Assembly (NCBI RefSeq): GCF_003367245.1
Contig: NZ_QRGR01000009.1
Coordinates: 186,001-250,000 of the forward strand
Direction: 5' to 3'
Length of the DNA stretch: 64,000 nucleotides
DNA from: Pontibacter diazotrophicus
Lineage (GTDB): Bacteria > Bacteroidota > Bacteroidia > Cytophagales > Hymenobacteraceae
A model generated the notes under the pieces. It saw only the letters and a list, made by a program, of their open reading frames with translations. It made no database searches and was not told where the DNA came from. Position 1 is the stretch's first letter. Each line of letters opens with the position of its first letter. The translations under genes and the position numbers were made by a program. Shown in pieces: positions 63,475-64,000 of this stretch.

Positions 63475-64000
63475 ATTTTTTTAAATTCTTCACCAGCGGT
63501 TTTAGCTTTAATTCTCTTATTCCTTCAACAGCCAGTTCAGCGACCTTCAGGGCTCCGGGTTCCTGCATGTGCGTGTCGTCTTTCAGGCCGTCGGGGTATT
63601 TGGGGTGGTCGCCCGGCTCCAGCCACATGTACAGCTTCTTAGATTCCTCTTCCCCCAGTGACTGCACATAGTCTCCTGTTTTCCTGTTCAGGTCAATCAG
63701 CGGCACCTTCAGTTCTGCGGCTACCTCACGCGTAATGTCCGGGTAAGGGCCGATGGCTGTGTTCACTTTTCCCTGTTCATCAAACTTACGGGTCGTGATG
63801 GAGGTCAGCAGCACCGGATTTGCTTTTTTGGCACACACTTCCTTGACAAATTTTCTCAGGTTATTCCGGTAGTCTTCCGGCGTAGTATGGCGTGCCGGGC
63901 TACTGGAGTTATCGTTATGCCCGAACTGTATGAATACCCAGTCGCCTTTCTGCAGATTATCCACAATACCCTTCCAGCGTTCCTCATTTATAAAGGTACG
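63473..64000 (-). CDS. Rhamnogalacturonan acetylesterase, CE12-type SGNH hydrolase (5' part outside window)
   Basis: Removes acetyl groups from RG-I galacturonate, opening it to lyases. The frame is open to the window edge, and residues INEERWKGIVDNLQ precede an internal GTG at 63964, so the gene is cut rather than short. About 175 residues are visible: block III FGHNDNS, the central VLLTSITTRKF strand and the catalytic Asp/His pair in DDTHMQ. The nucleophile GDS block must lie upstream of 64000. PL11 lies next on the same strand, 489 bp downstream, behind this gene's terminator. Confidence 0.88.
   Translation of the reverse strand, partial: RTFINEERWKGIVDNLQKGDWVFIQFGHNDNSSSPARHTTPEDYRNNLRKFVKEVCAKKANPVLLTSITTRKFDEQGKVNTAIGPYPDITREVAAELKVPLIDLNRKTGDYVQSLGEEESKKLYMWLEPGDHPKYPDGLKDDTHMQEPGALKVAELAVEGIRELKLKPLVKNLKK

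Noticed and set aside
1..64000. CRISPR arrays, rRNA and tRNA genes, prophage or complete IS
   Set aside because: None was seen by reading. Evenly spaced identical repeats, cloverleaf-like genes, integrase or transposase motifs were not found.

Overview
The window looks like a chromosomal segment from a Bacteroidota bacterium, most likely a Cytophagales member of the Hymenobacteraceae/Pontibacter type. The reasons are a SusC/SusD pair, C-terminal sorting domains of the type IX secretion system (T9SS), many signal peptides and lipoproteins, promoters that fit TTTG-N17-20-TAnnTTTG rather than sigma70, and few Shine-Dalgarno sequences. The genus is inferred. No rRNA, tRNA, CRISPR array or complete insertion sequence was seen.

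Region 0.4-9.8 kb is mixed: a di-haem cytochrome c peroxidase, a T9SS-exported PhoX-like protein, a leucine-rich-repeat protein, a convergent restriction-modification pair (Dam-type adenine methylase plus a small PD-(D/E)XK nuclease) and a CHRD-like lipoprotein. Region 10-33 kb is a sugar-oxidation and glycan-uptake block. It holds two large beta-propeller/HEAT/cytochrome c proteins, a Tat-exported Gfo/Idh/MocA oxidoreductase beside an FGE-fold protein, an ApbE flavin transferase, two TIM-barrel isomerase-like proteins, and a SusC-SusD-ASPIC operon. Region 33.5-44.1 kb holds a GH78 rhamnosidase interrupted by an in-frame TGA, two GH43 enzymes, two DUF1080 (3-keto-glycoside hydrolase/lyase family) proteins and a further beta-propeller cytochrome. 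The last DUF1080-cytochrome pair lies in a very GC-rich patch.

Region 44.4-48.1 kb is an AT-rich accessory island: a cassette-like unit with a palindromic attC-like tail, a small membrane protein, a decayed HigB toxin with its surviving HigA antitoxin, an acetyltransferase and a two-gene outer-membrane pair. Region 48.3-64 kb is a pectin/rhamnogalacturonan-I degradation locus: two GH105 hydrolases, a DUF4861 protein, two PL11 lyases (one short, one T9SS-secreted with FN3 and ricin modules), a PL22 oligogalacturonate lyase, two SGNH acetylesterases (one cut by the window end), and remnants of a GH28 polygalacturonase and probably of a CE12 esterase.

The most striking signal is a shared promoter architecture in the pectin locus. 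Six transcription units there carry a CAGGATA-N3-CAGGATA tandem (exact or degenerate) followed, exactly 20 nt later, by a TA-rich -7-like element. The whole module is 45 bp in every case. One copy sits in front of the dead GH28 gene. This predicts one activator, probably AraC/HTCS-like and encoded outside the window, controlling the locus. Dispersed palindromic repeats (6.9, 17.6-18.3, 42.7, 55.0 and 59.0 kb) fill several long intergenic gaps.
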